From contig NZ_BCYV01000006.1 in the NCBI RefSeq assembly GCF_001598375.1, forward strand, positions 1-64,000: a DNA stretch of 64,000 bases, given 5' to 3'. Below are positions 27,947 through 37,448 of the stretch, piece after piece. The notes under the pieces were generated by a model. It saw nothing but the letters and a program-made list of their open reading frames with translations, did not search any database and was not told the DNA's origin. Both the position numbers and the translations under genes were made by a program. The stretch is from Novosphingobium capsulatum NBRC 12533 (GTDB taxonomy: Bacteria; Pseudomonadota; Alphaproteobacteria; Sphingomonadales; Sphingomonadaceae). Within the stretch, counting starts at the first letter, position 1. Each line of letters begins with the position of its first letter.

Positions 27947-28861
27947 ATGGCCACGAACATCGATCAGACCGACTCCTATCGCACCAGCATGCTCGCCAAG
28001 GCGGAAACGCTGACCGAGGCGCTGCCCTATCTGCAGCGTTATGCCGGGAAGACCTTTGTGGTGAAGTATGGCGGCCACGCCATGGGCGATCCCGATGCCG
28101 CGCGCGATTTTGCCGAAGACATCGTGCTCTTGAAGGCCGTGGGCGTGAACCCGGTGGTGGTGCACGGCGGCGGCCCGCAGATCGGCGCGATGCTCAAGAA
28201 GCTGGGCGTGGAATCGCACTTCATCGATGGCCTGCGCGTGACCGATGCCGCCACGGCCGAAGTGGCCGAGATGGTCTTGTCGGGCAAGATCAACAAGGAA
28301 CTGGTCAGCTGGATCGCGGCGGCCGGGGGCAAGGCGCTGGGCATTTCCGGCAAGGACGCCGGGCTGGTCACCGCCACCAAGGTGGAACGCACCACCAAAG
28401 ACCCGGAAAGCAATATCGAGCGCGTGGTCGATCTGGGCTTTGTCGGCGAACCGACCGAGATCGATCCCACCATCATCCACACTGCCAGCGCGGCCGGCTT
28501 CATCCCGGTGATCGCGCCGATCGGCGTTGGCAAGGACGGGCACACCTACAACATCAACGCCGATACCATGGCTGGCGCGATCGCGGCCAAGCTCGGCGCC
28601 TCGCGGTTGTTCCTGCTCACCGACGTGCCGGGTGTGCTCGACAAGGACAAGCGCCTGCTGACCGACCTGACCCCGCACGACATTGCCGGGCTGACGCGCG
28701 ATGGCACGATCAGCGGCGGCATGATCCCCAAGCTGGAAACCTGCGTCCACGCGGTGGAGGCCGGGTGCGAGGCGGCGGTGGTGCTCGATGGCCGGGTGCC
28801 GCATGCCATGCTGCTGGAAATCTTCACCGCGCGCGGCGCTGGCACCCTGATCCACCGCTGA
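27947..28861 (+). CDS. argB: Acetylglutamate kinase
   Basis: 304 residues, the second enzyme of arginine synthesis, phosphorylating N-acetylglutamate. Nucleotide and substrate motifs are [31 protein letters not shown], and the C-terminal [17 protein letters not shown]. An N-terminal helix of about 30 residues before the kinase core is typical of the arginine-inhibited hexameric form. It lies 65 bases downstream of yhhQ, possibly co-transcribed. Confidence 0.97.
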   Translation: MATNIDQTDSYRTSMLAKAETLTEALPYLQRYAGKTFVVKYGGHAMGDPDAARDFAEDIVLLKAVGVNPVVVHGGGPQIGAMLKKLGVESHFIDGLRVTDAATAEVAEMVLSGKINKELVSWIAAAGGKALGISGKDAGLVTATKVERTTKDPESNIERVVDLGFVGEPTEIDPTIIHTASAAGFIPVIAPIGVGKDGHTYNINADTMAGAIAAKLGASRLFLLTDVPGVLDKDKRLLTDLTPHDIAGLTRDGTISGGMIPKLETCVHAVEAGCEAAVVLDGRVPHAMLLEIFTARGAGTLIHR

Positions 28862-28933
28862 CACAGCGTGGGCAGCAGCGAGCGCGACTGACGGCCAATG
28901 GAACGAAAGCGGGGGCCAAGCGTGGTTAGGGGC

Positions 28934-29539
28934 ATGATCCGTTCCTGCATGGCCACCGCCCTCGCCTCTGCCATCGTCATCAACCTTGCGGGATGTGACC
29001 GGCGGCCTGATCCCGCACCGCAAGCCTCTACCAGCACGCCCGACAGCGCCGAGACCACGCCGCCGGCCTGGATCGTGGCGCCCTCTGACCTGCCGAGCGA
29101 AGACAGCGCGCCCGATGCCGCGTCAAAGCCTGCTGCGACGGACGCAGCCGCAGCCGATCCGGCGCCCAATCCTGCCTACGCCGCAGCGCTCAACGCGCGG
29201 CGCGATCCGGGCAAGGTGCTGGCAGCCTGGGGCACGGCGGTGGAAGCGCGCGACTGGGCCTCGGTCCGCGCGTTCTGGGGCGATCACGGCAAGGGCAGCG
29301 GGCTAGACACCAAGGCATTCACCGCCCGCTGGGGCAAGCTGGTGCAGCCGCGCGTGACGATCGATCCCGGCCAGTCCGAAGGCGCGGCCGGATCAATCTA
29401 TTACACTGCCCCGGTGACGATCATCGACGGCGCCCGCCGCCTGACCGGCGAAGTGGTGCTGCGCCGGGTCAACGATGTGACGGGCGCCACCGCCGAGCAG
29501 CTGCGCTGGCACATCGACAGCACCACCTTGACGCCCTGA
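28934..29539 (+). CDS. Putative lipoprotein
   Basis: 201 residues from ATG 28934. The N-terminus is a lipoprotein signal with lipobox NLAGC (Cys21), then a low-complexity Ala/Pro/Asp/Thr linker to about residue 80, and a folded C-terminal domain (VLAAWGTAVEARDWASVRAFWGD, TGEVVLRRVNDV). The C-terminal part looks like a nuclear-transport-factor-2/SnoaL-type fold with a single strand-rich sheet, which is a guess. It lies in the argB-to-folD run on the same strand. The function is unknown. Confidence 0.75.
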   Translation: MIRSCMATALASAIVINLAGCDRRPDPAPQASTSTPDSAETTPPAWIVAPSDLPSEDSAPDAASKPAATDAAAADPAPNPAYAAALNARRDPGKVLAAWGTAVEARDWASVRAFWGDHGKGSGLDTKAFTARWGKLVQPRVTIDPGQSEGAAGSIYYTAPVTIIDGARRLTGEVVLRRVNDVTGATAEQLRWHIDSTTLTP

Positions 29540-29652
29540 GCGGGCCAAGACCCAACGAAATCTTGCGCAAAAGGGCGGCGTTCACCCGATTGCCCTTGGG
29601 GCCTAGCCTGGGCTAAAGCGCAGCACCGCTGCCGCCATAAGGAACGCCGCCC

Positions 29653-29946
29653 GTGCTGCTCTATACCCTTGTCCAGATGATCGATTACCTGATCAGCGTT
29701 GTCAGCATGGTCGTGATCGTGCAGTTCGTGATGAGCCTGCTGATCAGCTTCAACGTGATCAACACCAGCAACAACGCGGTCGTCGCGATCTGGCGCGCGC
29801 TCAATGCCATTCTCGATCCGCTGCTGGCGCCGATCCGCCGCTTCATGCCCAATACCGGCGGTATCGATTTTTCGCCCATGGTGCTGATCGTGCTGCTGCG
29901 CCTGCTGTCTATCCTGCTCAACGGCCTGGCCGCCTCGGGGTACTGA
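29653..29946 (+). CDS. YggT family membrane protein
   Basis: 97 residues with GTG start and two membrane segments (8-30 and 75-95). The hallmark loop [21 protein letters not shown] identifies the YggT (Ycf19-like) family, which in other bacteria is linked to cell division or osmotic response. It sits 4 bases before folD, probably in an operon. Confidence 0.9.
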   Translation: MLLYTLVQMIDYLISVVSMVVIVQFVMSLLISFNVINTSNNAVVAIWRALNAILDPLLAPIRRFMPNTGGIDFSPMVLIVLLRLLSILLNGLAASGY

Positions 29947-29950
29947 TTTC

Positions 29951-30844
29951 ATGACTGCCAACGTAATCGACGGAAAGGCCTTTGCGGCCAACCTGCGCGC
30001 GCGCATCGCCACTCTGGCGGCCGAATTCACCCAGGCCACCGGGCGCCAGGCCGGCCTCGCCGTGGTGCTGGTGGGGGAAGACCCGGCCAGCCAGGTCTAT
30101 GTCCGCTCCAAGGGCAAGAGCACGGTGGAAGCCGGCATGGCCAGCTTCGAACACAAGCTGCCCGCCGATACCGACGAAGCGACGCTGCTGGCCCTGGTCG
30201 AACAGCTCAACGCCGATCCCGCCGTCGATGGCATCCTGGTGCAGTTGCCGCTGCCCCGCCATCTTGACGAGCAGAAGGTGATCGCCACGATCAACCCCGA
30301 CAAGGATGTTGACGGCTTTCACGTCACCAATGCCGGGCGGCTGGCGGTGGGCCAGGCCGGCTTCGTGCCGTGTACGCCGCTGGGCTGCCTGATGCTGCTG
30401 CAAGACCGGCTGGGCGATCTGTCCGGGCTCGATGCCGTGGTCATCGGCCGCTCCAACATCGTGGGCAAGCCGATGGCCCAGCTGCTGCTGGCGCAAAGCT
30501 GCACCGTGACCGTGGCCCACAGCCGCACCCGCAACCTGCCCGATGTGGTGCGCCGCGCCGATATCGTCGTGGCCGCCGTTGGCCGCCCAGAAATGATCCG
30601 GGGTGACTGGATCAAGCCTGGCGCCACGGTGATCGACGTGGGCATCAACCGCGTCGCGGGCGCCTTGGAAGGCAAAACCCGTCTGGTCGGCGATGTCGCC
30701 TATGCCGAAGCGGCCGCCGTCGCCGGCGCGATCACGCCTGTGCCCGGTGGGGTCGGCCCGATGACCATTGCCGTGCTGCTGCGCAACACGCTGGTGGCGG
30801 CCTATCGCCATGCCGGCCTGGCCCTGGCGCCTGACGCGATCTGA
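29951..30844 (+). CDS. folD: Methylenetetrahydrofolate dehydrogenase/cyclohydrolase FolD
   Basis: 297 residues, interconverts methylene-, methenyl- and formyl-tetrahydrofolate using NADP+. The catalytic lysine lies in [10 protein letters not shown], with the signature [25 protein letters not shown] and the C-terminal [11 protein letters not shown]. It is directly downstream of yggT. Confidence 0.97.
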   Translation: MTANVIDGKAFAANLRARIATLAAEFTQATGRQAGLAVVLVGEDPASQVYVRSKGKSTVEAGMASFEHKLPADTDEATLLALVEQLNADPAVDGILVQLPLPRHLDEQKVIATINPDKDVDGFHVTNAGRLAVGQAGFVPCTPLGCLMLLQDRLGDLSGLDAVVIGRSNIVGKPMAQLLLAQSCTVTVAHSRTRNLPDVVRRADIVVAAVGRPEMIRGDWIKPGATVIDVGINRVAGALEGKTRLVGDVAYAEAAAVAGAITPVPGGVGPMTIAVLLRNTLVAAYRHAGLALAPDAI

Positions 30845-30920
30845 TCACGGTTCTTGGCGGAACGTTTCATTGCCAAGTGCTTGCTTGGCCCACGGGCCGG
30901 CATTCGATAGAACCGGGGGC

Positions 30921-31685
30921 ATGCTGCTTCGTGCCCCCGGCGTCGCCCTTGCGCTTGCCATCTGCCTTGCCGCCCCCGCCCTGGCCCAGCCGGCCGGTGG
31001 ACGCGTGCGGATGATCGCCAATCCCAGCGCGCTGATCGGCGCCGATATCGCCACGGCCCAGGCGATGCAGGCCAAGGGCGCGCGCGAGGGGCTGGCCACC
31101 AGCATGGCCGAAGGGGCCGAGCTGATCCTGCCGCCGCGCCAGGCAGCCGATCCCCTGCTGCGCCGCAAGGATGCCATGCCGGGCCACCCGCACCAGCCCG
31201 ATGCCGCCTGGATTGCGTGCGACGGCAGCTTTGGCATCACCCGCGGCCGCTGGAAAACCGCCACCGGAACCGGCGGCTGGTATGCCACGGTGTGGCAACG
31301 CCACGCCAAGAAGGGCAACTACCAATGGCGCCTATCGCTGGAAGGCACGGCCGCCAGCCTGCCCGATGCGCCCGAATTCCTGATCGGGCTGGTGGCCGAT
31401 TGTCCGGCCCGGCCCACGGCCGCCGGGGCAGACGATCGCCCGGCGCCCAAGCCAGCCAAGAACGCGCCCATCGTGCAGCGCCCCCTGGCTGGCGCGATTC
31501 CCGCTGACGACGCGCCCGCCGGGTCTGACAGCCAGACCGCGCAATCCAACGATGGCACCCTGGCCTGGCGGTCCACCGTGCGGCCCGATGGCAGCCGCGT
31601 CTTTCGCGCCTGGCAGTGGAAAGACGGCGTGATGGCCGACATTGTCCATCTGGACGCCGCCCCCGACCAGCGCCAAGGTGGCTGA
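30921..31685 (+). CDS. Secreted hypothetical protein
   Basis: 254 residues. The first 22 form a signal peptide ending LAAPALA, and the mature part has a helical segment (SALIGADIATAQAMQAKG), a compact region with WIACDGSFGITRG and GGWYATVWQRHAKKGNYQW, and a Pro/Ala linker. The mature protein is probably periplasmic. No family is recognised. It overlaps nothing and ends 1 base before the marC-type start. Confidence 0.7.
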   Translation: MLLRAPGVALALAICLAAPALAQPAGGRVRMIANPSALIGADIATAQAMQAKGAREGLATSMAEGAELILPPRQAADPLLRRKDAMPGHPHQPDAAWIACDGSFGITRGRWKTATGTGGWYATVWQRHAKKGNYQWRLSLEGTAASLPDAPEFLIGLVADCPARPTAAGADDRPAPKPAKNAPIVQRPLAGAIPADDAPAGSDSQTAQSNDGTLAWRSTVRPDGSRVFRAWQWKDGVMADIVHLDAAPDQRQGG

Positions 31686-31686
31686 C

Positions 31687-32307
31687 ATGCTGCAACTGTT
31701 CCTGTCCGCCTTCACCACGCTGTTTCTGGTGATAGATCCGCCCGGCTGCGCGCCGATCTATGCCGGGCTGACCACCCATGCCACCGCGCGCCAAGCCACG
31801 CAGATGGCGCTGCGCGCCTGCGTGATCGCCACCGGCATCCTTGTGGTCTTTGCCCTGTTCGGCGAAGCCTTGCTCGGCGCGCTGCACATCGAGCTGGCCA
31901 GCTTTCGCATCGCCGGCGGCATCATGCTGTTCCTGATCGCACTCGACATGGTGTTCGAAAAGCGCACCGAACGGCGCGAGGAACGCGCGGAAAAGGTGCG
32001 CAATGCCCAGCCGCATGTGGAAGACGTCTCGGTCTTTCCCATGGCCATGCCGATGCTGGCCGGGCCGGGCTCGATCGCCTCGATCATGCTGCTGACCGCG
32101 CGCGCGCACGGCACCGAGGAAACCGCAGTGGTGCTCGCCGCGCTGGGCGTCGTCATGGTGCTCAGCTTTGTTGCGCTGGTCGCCGCCCGCCCGATCATCC
32201 GCGTGCTGGGCGAGCAGGTAGAGGCGGTGGTCACCCGCCTGCTGGGCGTGCTGCTGGCGGCCCTTGCGGCGCAATTCGTGATCGACGGGCTGCGCACCCA
32301 GTTTTAA
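31687..32307 (+). CDS. MarC family membrane protein
   Basis: 206 residues with six membrane segments; the start MLQLFLSAFTTLFLVIDPPG carries the family DPPG motif, and FPMAMPMLAGPGSIASIML is the characteristic second-half motif. MarC proteins were first named for multiple antibiotic resistance, but that link was withdrawn; the transported substrate is unknown. It begins 1 base after the preceding stop, so is probably co-translated with the secreted hypothetical protein. Confidence 0.9.
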   Translation: MLQLFLSAFTTLFLVIDPPGCAPIYAGLTTHATARQATQMALRACVIATGILVVFALFGEALLGALHIELASFRIAGGIMLFLIALDMVFEKRTERREERAEKVRNAQPHVEDVSVFPMAMPMLAGPGSIASIMLLTARAHGTEETAVVLAALGVVMVLSFVALVAARPIIRVLGEQVEAVVTRLLGVLLAALAAQFVIDGLRTQF

Positions 32308-32324
32308 GCGCTGCGCGCGACAAG

Positions 32325-32396
32325 GGCTTCGACAAGCTCAGCCCGAACGGTTCCGGGGGATAATGCCCCCCGTTCGCCCTGAGCCTGTCGAAGGGC
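32325..32396. repeat. Dispersed imperfect palindrome, family A copy 2
   Basis: Same arms as at 9761-9843 (GGCTTCGACAAGCTCAGCCC and CCTGAGCCTGTCGAAGGGC), with a shorter loop. It lies between converging marC and the UPF0016 gene. Confidence 0.9.
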
Positions 32397-32417
32397 GCCA
32401 ACGCAGCGCCCCAACCC

Positions 32418-33005
32418 TCAAACCAGGCCGGCCGTCTGCGCCAGCAGCCAGCTGCCGATCACGATGAACAGCGCGGCGGCAACCATGCGCACCAGGTTCA
32501 TCGGCACGCGCGCGATCAGGGCATTGCCCAGGAACACCGCCGGCACATTGGCCAGCATCATGCCCACCGTGGTGCCGGCCGTGACCGCCACGGCATCGTG
32601 GAACCGCGCGCCCAGCGCGATGGTCGCCACCTGGGTCTTGTCGCCCATTTCCACCAGGAAGAACGCCACCACCGTGGTCAGGAACGCGCCAAAGCGCGCT
32701 GGCCGCGCCGCGTCGTCCTCGTCATCGAGCTTGTCGGGCACCAGGGTCCACAGACCCATGGCAATAAAGCCGCCCGCAATGGCATAGCGGAACCACAGGC
32801 CATCGAGCAGGTCGGCCGCGACCATGCCGACCAGCGCCGCCAGGAAATGGTTGACCAGCGTGGCGGCCAGAATGCCCAGCACGATCGGCACTGGCCGCTT
32901 GAACCGCGTGGCCAGGACAATGGCGAGAAGCTGGGTCTTGTCGCCGATTTCGGCCAGCGCGACCACGGCGGCGGAGGTGCTGAAGGCTTCGAACAAGGGT
33001 GCCAT
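32418..33005 (-). CDS. UPF0016/GDT1 family Mn2+ (Ca2+) exporter
   Basis: 195 residues with six membrane segments arranged as an inverted pair. Each half has the family E-x-G-D-K-T signature: AEIGDKTQLLAI and VEMGDKTQVATI, with the acidic and polar residues forming the cation path. Bacterial members export manganese or transport Ca2+. The yybP-ykoY riboswitch directly upstream supports manganese export. I chose MAPLFEAFST as start. It converges on marC. Confidence 0.93.
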   Translation of the reverse strand: MAPLFEAFSTSAAVVALAEIGDKTQLLAIVLATRFKRPVPIVLGILAATLVNHFLAALVGMVAADLLDGLWFRYAIAGGFIAMGLWTLVPDKLDDEDDAARPARFGAFLTTVVAFFLVEMGDKTQVATIALGARFHDAVAVTAGTTVGMMLANVPAVFLGNALIARVPMNLVRMVAAALFIVIGSWLLAQTAGLV

Positions 33006-33079
33006 GGGTGATACGTTCCGGGCCGGGCGAGACGAAGACAAACGACAGCGCGTGCTTCCGCCCGGCCGAGCGAATCACA

Positions 33080-33204
33080 CAGCTGCCATTTGGTCTTGCC
33101 CGCAGCGGGCCGTGTCCGGCCTGCCTCTGCCCGCGCCATGATCTCTCGACCAAGCATGTTGACGCTGGGCGCCGCGCGCGACGCGCGGTGGCTACTCCCC
33201 AAGT
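33080..33204 (-). promoter_or_regulatory. yybP-ykoY (Mn2+-sensing) riboswitch
   Basis: Read on the minus strand, the leader of the UPF0016 gene starts with TTGGGGAGTAGCC and contains the second conserved element GGCAAGACCAA, closing a short helix (UUGG with CCAA). These are the two hallmark loops of the yybP-ykoY class, which binds Mn2+ and switches on Mn exporters. Hairpins fill the interval. The 75 bases from here to the start probably hold the expression platform. Confidence 0.88.
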
Positions 33205-33219
33205 GACGTGGCCGAGCGG

Positions 33220-33420
33220 TTAGGGTGCCCCGTGGCCGATGGCAAGGCGTTTTTCACAACGCGCCAGGATCGCACGCTTTTCTTCCGCTCCCGCGCGGTA
33301 CCATGCGGTAATTTCGGCCATGGTGCGGGCACAGCCACGGCACAGACCACTATCGGGCGCGATGCTGCACACTCCCGTGCAGGGGCTGGCGGGCATGGCG
33401 GATGGGCCGGGCGAATCCAT
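33220..33420 (-). CDS. DUF1289 domain protein
   Basis: 66 residues with the family core SPCTGVCSIAPDSGLCRGCARTMAEITAW, a four-Cys cluster (C14, C18, C27, C30) that suggests metal or iron-sulfur binding. A short basic C-terminus follows. The stop at 33220 lies 15 bases before the riboswitch of the next gene, so the transporter may be read from a promoter inside this gene. The function of the family is not known. Confidence 0.85.
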   Translation of the reverse strand: MDSPGPSAMPASPCTGVCSIAPDSGLCRGCARTMAEITAWYRAGAEEKRAILARCEKRLAIGHGAP

Positions 33421-33719
33421 GCCACGCCCTAGGCCTGGGTGCAGCGCAGCGCAATTTCCTTGCGTATCGAGGCCATTGCCCCTAAGGGAGCGATCAGCAG
33501 GTGCGATGCGCCCGCCGTGATCCAGCGGCAGGTGACAGAGGCCCGGGCAAGCGTGAGATCGACCGTCGCTACGGAAACGATCCGCCCCGGCTGCGCGCAT
33601 CGTGCCCCACCCGCCTCCCTTTATCACGCAAGGGGTCGCATGTTCGACCCTGCACCCATCGGGCCTGTCGCGCATTGTCGTGGCCGGCCATGGGAGGCAT
33701 TGCAAAGCATTGGAACTCC
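33421..33719. other. Intergenic region with a startless coding-like frame
   Basis: On the minus strand, 33429-33620 is a frame of about 63 codons with high third-position GC (PGRIVSVATVDLTLARASV in the middle, ending EIALRCTQA) but no ATG, GTG or TTG except one near its end. It may be a decayed gene. The plus-strand part after 33620 should hold the helicase promoter. No other feature is seen. Confidence 0.3.
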
Positions 33720-35285
33720 ATGTCCTATTTTTCTGACCTTGGCCTTGCCGAGCCGATTCTCCGCGCGCTTGAAACCAAGGGCTACACCGATCCCACCCCG
33801 ATCCAGCGCCAGTCGATTCCCGCGCTGCTCGAAGGGCGCGATCTTCTCGGCATCGCACAAACCGGCACCGGCAAGACCGCCGCGTTCGCGCTGCCCTCGC
33901 TGCACCGCCTGGCCGCCGATCCGCAGCCGCGCAAGCCGGCGTCGTGCCGCATGCTGGTGCTTTCGCCGACCCGCGAACTGGCCGCCCAGATCGCCGACAA
34001 CATGAAGGGCTATGCCAAGAACCTGCGCCTGACGGTCGATTGCGTGTTCGGTGGCATTCCCATCGGCAAGCAGGCCCGCCGCCTGGTGCCGGGCGTCGAT
34101 ATCCTGGTGGCCACGCCAGGCCGCCTGCTCGACCTGATCGACAACCGCGCGCTGACCATCGGCCGCACTGAAATCTTCGTGCTCGACGAAGCCGACCAGA
34201 TGATGGACCTGGGCTTCATCCATGCGCTCAAGCGCGTGGCCAACCTGCTGCCGGCCAAGCGCCAGAGCCTGTTCTTTTCCGCCACCATGCCCAAGTCGAT
34301 CGAAGACCTGGGCAAGCAGTTCATCAAGAACCCGGTGCGCGTGGAAGTGGCCCCGCAATCGACCACGGCCGAACGCGTCGAACAGTTCGTCAGCTTCCTC
34401 AACCAGCCGGAAAAGCAGGCGCTGCTGTCGCTGACGATCCGCCGCCTGCTGGCCGAAAAGCAGCTCGATCGCGGCATCGTGTTCACCCGCACCAAGCATG
34501 GTGCCGATCGCGTGGCGCGCAATCTTTCGGCCGCCGGCATCGATGCCCGCGCCATCCACGGCAACAAGAGCCAGGCGCAGCGCACCGCCGCGCTCGAAGC
34601 GTTCCGCCAGGGTTCGTGCCCGGTGCTGGTGGCAACCGACATTGCCGCACGCGGGATCGACGTTTCGGGGGTGAGCCACGTGTTCAACTTCGAACTGCCC
34701 AACGTGCCCGAGCAATATGTGCACCGCATTGGCCGCACCGCGCGCGCCGGTGCCGATGGCGTGGCGATCAGCTTCTGCGCGCCTGATGAAAAGCCCTACC
34801 TGCGCGATATCGAGCGCCTCACCAAGGTGAAGCCCGATGTCATGCCGCTGCCGGAAAACTTCCTGGCAGATGCGGCACGCCTGCCCGCACCCGTGCGTCG
34901 CGCGGCCGAAGACACCGACATGCGCCGCGACCAGCCGCGTGGCCGCGCCGGTGGTGGCCGTCGCGATGGCGGGCGCAGCGACGGTGGCCGCCAGGACGGC
35001 GGACGCCGCGATGGCCGCCGTGATGGTGGCCCGCGCCAGGACGCCCCCCGCGCCGACAATCGCGGCGAGCCCCGCCGTGACGACACGCGCCGCAGCGACG
35101 CACCCCGCAGTGACACGCCGCGCAGCGCAGACCGCACGGGCCAGGATCGCCGTCGCAGCGATGCCCCGCGCAGCGATGCCGCCCGGCACGACGCCGGTGG
35201 TGAAGCGGCTGCCAAGCGCCGGTTTCGCCCGCGCGGCCCGGCCACAACCGGCCAGCACCGCAACAAGGTGCGCCGCGTGGTCTGA
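33720..35285 (+). CDS. DEAD-box ATP-dependent RNA helicase
   Basis: 521 residues. The core (1-380) has all motifs: Q-motif YTDPTPIQRQSIP, Walker A AQTGTGKT, PTRELA, TPGR, LDEADQM, SAT, ATDIAARGID and HRIGRTAR. The last 130 residues are a disordered, strongly basic tail of repeated RRDGGRSDGG- and RRSDAPRSD-type motifs, typical of RhlE-like helicases that bind structured RNA in ribosome assembly or RNA decay. The exact RhlE/DeaD subtype is not certain. A start with MSYFSDLGL is chosen over longer in-frame extensions. Confidence 0.95.
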   Translation: MSYFSDLGLAEPILRALETKGYTDPTPIQRQSIPALLEGRDLLGIAQTGTGKTAAFALPSLHRLAADPQPRKPASCRMLVLSPTRELAAQIADNMKGYAKNLRLTVDCVFGGIPIGKQARRLVPGVDILVATPGRLLDLIDNRALTIGRTEIFVLDEADQMMDLGFIHALKRVANLLPAKRQSLFFSATMPKSIEDLGKQFIKNPVRVEVAPQSTTAERVEQFVSFLNQPEKQALLSLTIRRLLAEKQLDRGIVFTRTKHGADRVARNLSAAGIDARAIHGNKSQAQRTAALEAFRQGSCPVLVATDIAARGIDVSGVSHVFNFELPNVPEQYVHRIGRTARAGADGVAISFCAPDEKPYLRDIERLTKVKPDVMPLPENFLADAARLPAPVRRAAEDTDMRRDQPRGRAGGGRRDGGRSDGGRQDGGRRDGRRDGGPRQDAPRADNRGEPRRDDTRRSDAPRSDTPRSADRTGQDRRRSDAPRSDAARHDAGGEAAAKRRFRPRGPATTGQHRNKVRRVV

Positions 35286-35308
35286 TTCAGCGGCAGCGCC
35301 GATGGCTT

Positions 35309-35348
35309 GAAAAAGGGGTGTGGGCCACGCGGCCTGCACCCTTTTTTC
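35309..35348 (+). terminator. Rho-independent terminator of the helicase gene
   Basis: An 18-bp stem with three G-U pairs, a four-base loop (ACGC) and T6 follow the helicase stop by 24 bases. Confidence 0.88.
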
Positions 35349-35503
35349 ATGGCAAACCTGCGCGCCGCCGCTGCCATGCCGCGCTCGCCCCGGCGCAAAA
35401 ATGCCATTGTTGGGGGACGCAGGTGGAACCAACCGGGCCGATCGGCATTCCTGTCGTGGGCGCGCGGCGCCATCTGCGATCGTGCCGCGCGGGAAGGGTT
35501 TCA

Positions 35504-37009
35504 ATGCAAACGACGAATCTGACCGCGCTGGGCAGGGATACCCGGGTCAACCGCTTCATCCTGACACTGCTGACCATCGGTTTTGCCGCCCTGCTCGCCG
35601 GGCTCGGCGCGGCATTGTGGACGCAGCAACGCAATACCGACAGCGAGCGCTGGGTTGCCCATACGCTGGAAGTGCAGGCGCGCATCGGCGCCTTTGCCAG
35701 CAAGGCCGAGCGCATGGAAACCGCCCGGCGCGGCCGCCTACTGAGCGATGATCCCGCGTTCAATGGCCTGTTCGACGAGGCATTGGCCAGCGCGCTCGCC
35801 GATCTCGACATGGTCCAGAGCAAGACCGCAGACAATCCCGAGCAGGCCGCCAACATCCGCAGGATGCGGCAATTGCTGAGCGATTACGTCAAGGCCGAAA
35901 GGACGGAACGCAGCAGGGGCAGAAGCGCGCAGGCCGCCCTGCGCAGCGATTTCTTCCACGATCCCGTCGTCGTCCATATTCGCGAGATCCGCCAGGTGGC
36001 CGACGCCATGGCCGACGAAGAGCGCGCCCTGCTGCGCCAGCGCGAATCGCTGCAGGCGCAAAGCCTGCGCACGTTCAACATGGTGCTGGTGGCGATCGCG
36101 CTGCTGATCCTGACAGTGGCCAGCGCCACGATCCTGCTGGTGCGCCGCACCCTGCGCGATCTGCGCGCCTCGCGCCTGGAATTGAGCGCGCTCAATACCG
36201 ACCTTGAGCGCCTGGTCGATTCGCGCACGACCGAGCTGCAGCGCGCCAACGCCGAAATCCAGCGCTTTGCCTATATCGTCAGCCATGATCTGCGTTCTCC
36301 GCTGGTCAACGTCATGGGCTTTACCGCCGAACTGGAAGCGGCGACCGACGTGATCGCCCGCTCGCTGCACGATCCGGCGCAGGCGGGCGCTGCGGTGCCC
36401 TCGCCCGCCGATGTGCTGCGCGCAGTGGAGGAAGACCTGCCCGAGGCGATCGGCTTCATCCGCAGTTCCACCCAGAAGATGGACCGGCTGATCAATGCCA
36501 TCCTGCGCCTGTCGCGCGAAGGGCGCCGCACCCTGGCGCCCGAGACGCTCGATCTCACCGCGCTGGTCCGCTCGATCGCCGATACGATGCAGCACCGTCT
36601 GACCGAGACGGGCACCACGCTGACCATCGCGGCGCTGCCCGCGCTCACCAGCGATCGCACCGCGCTGGAACAGATTCTGTCCAACCTGATGGAAAACGCG
36701 CTGAAGTACCTTCAGCCCGGCCGCGCCGGTGAAATCCACATCAGCGGCAAGGCCGTGCGCGGCCGCGCCATCATCGAGGTGACGGACAACGGCCGCGGCA
36801 TCGATCCGCGTGATCATGAACGCATTTTCGACCTTTTCCGCCGCTCTGGCGTGCAGGACCAGCCGGGCGAAGGCATCGGTCTTGCGCATGTTCGTGCGCT
36901 TGCCTATCGCCTTGGCGGTGTGATCGAAGTGGTTTCGGAATTGGGCAAAGGCGCCACGTTCCGCGTCAACCTGCCGATCGAATGGAAAGGCGCAGAAGCC
37001 AATGGTTAA
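35504..37009 (+). CDS. CHASE3 sensor histidine kinase
   Basis: 501 residues. Membrane helices at 18-40 and 191-213 bracket a periplasmic CHASE3-like helical sensor; a coiled segment (215-255) leads to a HisKA domain with the phosphoacceptor H261 in IVSHDLRSPL. The HATPase domain has the N-box LSNLMENALKYL, VTDNGRGID and a GEGIGLAHVRALA loop. The layout matches the phytochrome-type HisKA group. It is followed by a single receiver whose start overlaps its stop by 8 bases, so the pair is translationally coupled. The signal is unknown. Confidence 0.93.
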   Translation: MQTTNLTALGRDTRVNRFILTLLTIGFAALLAGLGAALWTQQRNTDSERWVAHTLEVQARIGAFASKAERMETARRGRLLSDDPAFNGLFDEALASALADLDMVQSKTADNPEQAANIRRMRQLLSDYVKAERTERSRGRSAQAALRSDFFHDPVVVHIREIRQVADAMADEERALLRQRESLQAQSLRTFNMVLVAIALLILTVASATILLVRRTLRDLRASRLELSALNTDLERLVDSRTTELQRANAEIQRFAYIVSHDLRSPLVNVMGFTAELEAATDVIARSLHDPAQAGAAVPSPADVLRAVEEDLPEAIGFIRSSTQKMDRLINAILRLSREGRRTLAPETLDLTALVRSIADTMQHRLTETGTTLTIAALPALTSDRTALEQILSNLMENALKYLQPGRAGEIHISGKAVRGRAIIEVTDNGRGIDPRDHERIFDLFRRSGVQDQPGEGIGLAHVRALAYRLGGVIEVVSELGKGATFRVNLPIEWKGAEANG

Positions 37010-37448
37010 TCAACGTCCCGTCAACATCGTGATGATCGAGGACGACGAGGGTCATGCCCGTCTCATCGAGAAGAACATCCGCCGCGCCGGCATTTCCAAC
37101 ACGATCCATCACTTCATCGATGGCACCTCGGCGCTGTCGTTCCTGCTCGATAGCGAGCACGGCCCCAGCCACAACGGGCCGGCGCTGGTCCTGCTCGATC
37201 TCAACCTGCCGGACATGAGCGGGATCGACATCCTCGCCCGGATCAAGAGCGATGATGGCCCGCTGCGCCGCACCCCGGTGGTCGTGCTGACCACCACCGA
37301 TGACAAGGTGGAAATCCAGCGCTGCTATGACCTGGGCTGCAACGTCTACATCACCAAGCCCGTCAACTATGAAAGCTTTGCCGACGCGATCCGTCAGTTG
37401 GGCCTGTTCCTGTCGGTGATCCAGATCCCGAGTGCGGAGGAGGTCTGA
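37002..37448 (+). CDS. Single-domain response regulator (Rcp1-like)
   Basis: 148 residues, only a receiver domain: acidic pair MIEDDE at 12-16, phosphoacceptor D66 in [11 protein letters not shown], Thr in VVLTTT and Lys in ITKPVN. It resembles the single-domain regulators that pair with phytochrome-like kinases. With no output domain it must relay phosphate or act by protein binding. It lies in the middle of a three-gene signalling operon. Confidence 0.93.
   Translation: MVNQRPVNIVMIEDDEGHARLIEKNIRRAGISNTIHHFIDGTSALSFLLDSEHGPSHNGPALVLLDLNLPDMSGIDILARIKSDDGPLRRTPVVVLTTTDDKVEIQRCYDLGCNVYITKPVNYESFADAIRQLGLFLSVIQIPSAEEV

Noticed and set aside
33204..33230. Stretch resembling the 5' end of a tRNA-Leu/Ser (GACGTGGCCGAGCGGTTAGG)
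   Set aside because: No anticodon or T arm follows, and the bases are used by the DUF1289 stop. It is either chance or a very short remnant.
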